Source: Paenibacillus qinlingensis (GTDB taxonomy: Bacteria; Bacillota; Bacilli; Paenibacillales; NBRC-103111). From it: a DNA stretch of 64,000 bases. The DNA lies in contig NZ_JABMKY010000035.1 of assembly GCF_013204845.1 (NCBI RefSeq), forward strand, positions 1 through 64,000. Direction: 5' to 3'. The notes beneath the pieces were generated by a model. The model was not told the origin of the DNA. It did not search any database and saw only the letters and a program-made list of their open reading frames with translations. Position numbers and translations under genes: made by a program. Each line of letters opens with the position of its first letter. The stretch's first letter is position 1. Positions 61,101 through 64,000 of this stretch are shown one piece after another.

Positions 61101-64000
61101 GAGCAGTGGAGCGATCCAGATGCGATGCGCGCCTCGCTTTCTATGGTGTGGCAGGAAGCGGAGAATTTTGTGGCTTCGGGCGGTGCGACATTTTCAAGGT
61201 ATACGACCAGACCTTTCTTGTCAGGAGCGATGGGGCTAGGTAATTGGGATATACCCGGACAATGGGTTACCTGGAAGTTGGATGTTCCCAAAAACGGTCA
61301 TTATGATCTAATTCTAAAATATGTCGCTGGTTGGGGTCTATCTCCAGGCGAGCAGTCAAGCCGCTACGTGATGATTGGAGACCAGCCCTACTATCTTGTG
61401 GCTCCGACAACACAAGATTACGGAACGCAGCCTCAATACTGGCGAGGACTTAGGGTGAAGAGCAATCAGGTGCTGCCCGCAGGCCCTATTGAAATTACAA
61501 TGTGGAATGCGGCGGGACCGATGAATCTGGACTATGTCGGCATCATGGAGGTGAAGGATGATGAGTATGTTCCTTCAGCTCCTAGCAACGTACAGTCTAC
61601 CGCCCAGACAGAAACGACGGCAACGCTGTCTTGGAGTGCCTCGACTGACAATGTCGCTGTAAAAGAATATAACGTCTATGTGGACGGCGTACCCAAATTG
61701 GTCGTGCCCAGCGGTACACTATCCGGTACGGTAACGGGACTTGAGGCTGGTCATACGTATTCCTTTACCGTAAAGGCTGCGGATACTAGCAATAACCTTT
61801 CTGCGGCTAGTACAGCAATCACCGTGACGACGAGCGATTCGATCGCACCGATTTGGGGAGCGGCTGCAGCGATCCGTTCACCGCAGCTTTTCACGCAAAC
61901 AGCAAGGCTTGAGTGGGATGGGGCGACGGATAATTCCGGCAAGGTCGCTTCCTATACAGTCTACCAGCAAGGGGCAGGACAGTCTGCTTTCACCCAAGTT
62001 GGCACGGTTGAAGAACTCACGTATGATGTCTCGGGTTTGCAGCCAGGTGGGACCTATACCTTCATGGTTAAAGCAAAGGATCCTAAAGGAAATGAATCGG
62101 CAACTGGACCGAGTACGACTGTGACGCTGCCTGCCACTTTGAGCGGCAATAGCTATTATGAAACTTTTGATACTTGGACAAATGCAAGTGTGACTAACCC
62201 GACAAGTAATTGGGGGTTTCTCACCCTCCATGGAACGAACATTGAGGTTGTTCCACTAACTGGATTAAGCAGTAAGGCACTGAAGATGTCGGATACCTAT
62301 TATACGTCAACGGATGCTTATGGCGAGAGTACGGCTGTTACGAGAGGCAACACACCGATTAACGGAAAAGTGACCTTTGAAACCAAGTTCAAGTTTAACC
62401 AGGTGGAGGATTTTAATAACGGCAATTTGGAAATATTCCTTAGCGGAGGAGGCAAGAACGCTGCTCGTTTCTCCATATTCGAGGACGGAACATTCGGTTA
62501 CTGGAAAAAAGTTGGCGGCGTAGATACCGCTTTCAGAATCCCGAAAACCCAGTTCCAATTTCCAAAAGATGATTGGGTTACGCTCCGGTTTGATCTAGAT
62601 ATGGATGATAAGACGTATGCCATTACCATGCAAACCAAGGCGTTCAAAAACGAGGGAGGAACAGCTTCTAGTGGGTTGAATCCATCCACAGGTGTTTATC
62701 AGACGGGTACACTGCCATTTCTGGATAGTAGTTTCTCCGGGTCAGCTCTGGATAAATTTGCTTTTAGACAATATCGGTATAAAAGCGATTACTTGTTTGA
62801 TTATGTGACAATGTATCAGCAGACAGAGCCAGTTCTTCAAGCTCCTGGGAATGTAGAGCCCATTTCCCAAACTGAAACATCAGCAACGCTATCCTGGAGT
62901 CCTGCAATTGGTAATATGGCTGTCAAGGAATATCAGATATATGCCGATGGGATACAGAAAAAAGTAGTACCAGGTAGTACACTCACAGCCGTGATAGATG
63001 GCCTGGAAGTTGGACATACGTATACCGTGACGGTGAAAGCCATCGGCATGAATGGCAATCTGACGGCTACGAGTGCCCCAGTAACTGTGATGATGGGTGA
63101 CGTTACAGCCCCTGTATGGGGAGGAACAGCAGCGATTCGTTCGGTTCAGTCATTCCCCAAAGCCATAAGGCTGGCATGGGATCAGGCCGCAGACAATTCA
63201 GGAACAGTCGCGACGTATTCGTTGTATCAGTTAACTGGCTCTCCATCTACAGCTGTGAAACTGGCTACCGTTTCCGGCAATACGTATGATGTCAAAGGGC
63301 TTCAGCCGGGGGGAGCCTACACGTTCAAGGTCGAGGCTGCGGATGCTAAGGGCAATGAATCCGCAAGTGGACCGCAGATCTCCTTAACATTGCCGTTATC
63401 CAGCAGTCACGGCGAATATTATGAAACATTCGACGATATGGCTACGGGCAACTTAGCAAACAGCGGGAACTGGGTAACGAATACGTCATCCGACTCATCT
63501 GTGACGATTGAACCGCTGGCAAGTGGGGGGAAAGCGCTGAAATTGGTCGATAATACCTACAGTTCGAGCAACGAATACGTAGAACTGCCCATGGTGAAGA
63601 GATCCAATACAGCTCTTGGCGGAACAGTGACCTTTGAGACCAAATTCATGTTCAACCCTTTGAATCACAGTGGAGGAAACCTAGACCTTTTGCTGCGCAG
63701 CGGTTCAACGGATGCTGTTCGATTCACGTTATTTTCCGATAGTTCAATCGGCTATTATAAAGTGGTGAATGGCGTGAACACGGCTTTCCGAATTCCTAAG
63801 ACCAGCGGATTCACATTGCCGAGCAACCAATGGGTTACCCTGCGTTTTGATATGAACATGACGGCCAAAACCTATGCAGTTACCATGCAGTCCGATGCTT
63901 TTAAGAGTTATACGGGAACTGTGGATGCGCCTGGCCTACTTGATGCTTCAACGGGTATTTACCAAATTGGAGGTATTCCATTCTATAATAATAATAGCTC
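58116..64000 (+). CDS. Giant secreted heparinase II/III-like polysaccharide lyase, partial at window end
   Basis: At least 1,961 residues; the frame is open to the end of the window. Signal peptide ending near AKA, then an Ig-like module (about 40-140) and an alpha/alpha-barrel lyase domain with DWLSATQALRSN, YDWLYDLLSPTER and GGEDGGWGQGTGYW (about 375-388). The beta-sandwich follows with SHSHANQNGFVLNAYGES (about 532-549), the heparinase II/III core. Then come further beta domains, a CBM6/35-like module (about 1008-1152) and two repeats of FN3-FN3-jelly-roll (about 1155-1570 and 1576-1961). Both ATG codons at 58116 and 58119 are possible; AAAGGGAG lies 13-16 bases upstream. The substrate may be a uronic-acid polysaccharide. 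Confidence 0.88.
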   Translation, partial: MMSWKTKKRTALAIVFLLIFGLVGPWPQIAMPTAKAASVWPASTSWSMPFGPADSQVTSQNPPDFRWPAVSGADKYDLQVSRSATVSEVVYENQTLTDNFYNFPHVFDSGTWYWRVRYHQAVSGWSEWSDIRKFRIEEHNVPFVVPPVNELIGRVSTQHPRVFTTSDKLIAFRSLALTTNKSFYDAKLASVMAILNNALPAQPTFPYELSHPRDEDWLSATQALRSNSDLIVRQMLDAAFVYLVSGSPDVGANAKARLLHIASWNPNGATSYDIQDQVHRYIALCSAMAYDWLYDLLSPTERAEIKTMIQSRTQTMVNDMVVAHSIQKTPYDPHGWTGIGFIGVIAVAMLNDIPEAEQWFRDVVPAYINILPPWGGEDGGWGQGTGYWQFSSFSNKQFMDILLAASGFNLYDKAYSRNEGMYPLYAFPVGSPKGNFGDDSEQVPGTSTVTLYNRLAQMSGDPRLKWAAEAIGAGPSIELNNYFYGDGSLAARPPMDLPDSRWFQDVGQVAMHSELYDPDRISLYFKSTPYGSFSHSHANQNGFVLNAYGESLAIDSGFYDSYFSDHDQYFAKQTFASNAITLDRKQGQPIDDITADGKIEGFVTSRDFDATSGDASAAYAGKLAKADRHIIYVRPDAFVVIDQLQGTDPSGNEFEWRLHAEDELSIDNDQAGATIMKRDAGLKVRMLAPANLHATYEDQFLDQFGIEHKPKGSYANEEQKHAAFITPQTTATTFVAALNPFKRGTSPPNVVSENRGDYMKLTYEGGSAVYVRMAMSGEVDAGSIRFNGAAVAVKGNTILLVNGTKVVKDGATVIQSSQPSTIVLDDVQLSVSGLQETEVSVGVPGLTRVRDSASGEDIPSGGTVAEGLSNRGVHWMYAGSTLTLHVEQGQRTFKLNNTPMPHPMNATTMPTLIGGVSDTVTLQVYSDTDDVPVAWGNIHNSAGLYEVESAPPGFIFVKHGRPTNLYLEENAAIIVRGQGGLLKLKRVGDGGAVNAEQWSDPDAMRASLSMVWQEAENFVASGGATFSRYTTRPFLSGAMGLGNWDIPGQWVTWKLDVPKNGHYDLILKYVAGWGLSPGEQSSRYVMIGDQPYYLVAPTTQDYGTQPQYWRGLRVKSNQVLPAGPIEITMWNAAGPMNLDYVGIMEVKDDEYVPSAPSNVQSTAQTETTATLSWSASTDNVAVKEYNVYVDGVPKLVVPSGTLSGTVTGLEAGHTYSFTVKAADTSNNLSAASTAITVTTSDSIAPIWGAAAAIRSPQLFTQTARLEWDGATDNSGKVASYTVYQQGAGQSAFTQVGTVEELTYDVSGLQPGGTYTFMVKAKDPKGNESATGPSTTVTLPATLSGNSYYETFDTWTNASVTNPTSNWGFLTLHGTNIEVVPLTGLSSKALKMSDTYYTSTDAYGESTAVTRGNTPINGKVTFETKFKFNQVEDFNNGNLEIFLSGGGKNAARFSIFEDGTFGYWKKVGGVDTAFRIPKTQFQFPKDDWVTLRFDLDMDDKTYAITMQTKAFKNEGGTASSGLNPSTGVYQTGTLPFLDSSFSGSALDKFAFRQYRYKSDYLFDYVTMYQQTEPVLQAPGNVEPISQTETSATLSWSPAIGNMAVKEYQIYADGIQKKVVPGSTLTAVIDGLEVGHTYTVTVKAIGMNGNLTATSAPVTVMMGDVTAPVWGGTAAIRSVQSFPKAIRLAWDQAADNSGTVATYSLYQLTGSPSTAVKLATVSGNTYDVKGLQPGGAYTFKVEAADAKGNESASGPQISLTLPLSSSHGEYYETFDDMATGNLANSGNWVTNTSSDSSVTIEPLASGGKALKLVDNTYSSSNEYVELPMVKRSNTALGGTVTFETKFMFNPLNHSGGNLDLLLRSGSTDAVRFTLFSDSSIGYYKVVNGVNTAFRIPKTSGFTLPSNQWVTLRFDMNMTAKTYAVTMQSDAFKSYTGTVDAPGLLDASTGIYQIGGIPFYNNNS

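Overview
The window looks like chromosomal DNA of an endospore-forming, moderate-GC Firmicute, most likely Paenibacillus or a close relative. The grounds are a complete gerB-gerA-gerC germinant receptor operon behind a sigma-G-like promoter, YheC/YheD and CgeB/YkvP spore-surface families, two perfect CcpA (cre) sites, a FapR operator in front of fabH, LplA/LplB/YtcP-type sugar importers, a membrane-anchored YesN-like AraC regulator and very large exported polysaccharide-active proteins. The genus is inferred from gene content, not from an rRNA comparison.

Layout. 1-470: 3' end of a 23S rRNA gene followed directly by tRNA-His, tRNA-Gln and tRNA-Leu, with no 5S rRNA between. 485-10343: a minus-strand aldouronate/glucuronoxylan locus read AraC regulator, then GH67 alpha-glucuronidase, two ABC permeases, solute-binding lipoprotein and a GH2 glycosidase. 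10515-17296: a cre-controlled plus-strand operon with a SurA/PrsA-like foldase lacking its PPIase domain and two ~960-residue exported carbohydrate-active proteins. 17405-22660: a second cre-controlled operon (aldehyde dehydrogenase, PLP-fold aldolase/deaminase-like protein, FAD lactone-oxidase-like enzyme, MFS transporter). 22673-26777: spore germination operon. 26853-36971: mixed housekeeping genes (aminotransferase, GNAT, MocR-type regulator, ACT-domain malic enzyme, Fsr-like exporter, phosphatidylserine decarboxylase, GH3 lipoprotein). 36972-38081: 1.1 kb without genes, holding three unrelated repeat families.

38082-51791 is the most distinctive part. It looks like a spore-surface glycan and fibre locus: an ATP-grasp YheC/YheD protein; a GT4 glycosyltransferase; a 1,119-residue protein built from 92 uninterrupted decapeptide repeats; rmlA, rmlB and rmlD (no rmlC); two CgeB-like glycosyltransferase paralogues; an extremely Arg/Lys-rich small protein; two GT2 proteins; and three small helical proteins. 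Both CgeB-like proteins and the Arg-rich protein carry a four-residue-period, small-residue (GxxxG-type) helix motif. I propose this as a shared assembly tag.

51826-64000: FapR-controlled fabH; an AraC regulator with an ADP-ribosylglycohydrolase; a YesN-like membrane AraC regulator; and a giant heparinase II/III-type lyase that runs off the window end and contains a duplicated FN3-FN3-jelly-roll module.

The theme is plant or microbial polysaccharide scavenging under catabolite control, plus spore biology. Functions are assigned from recognisable motifs and gene context only; no database search was possible.
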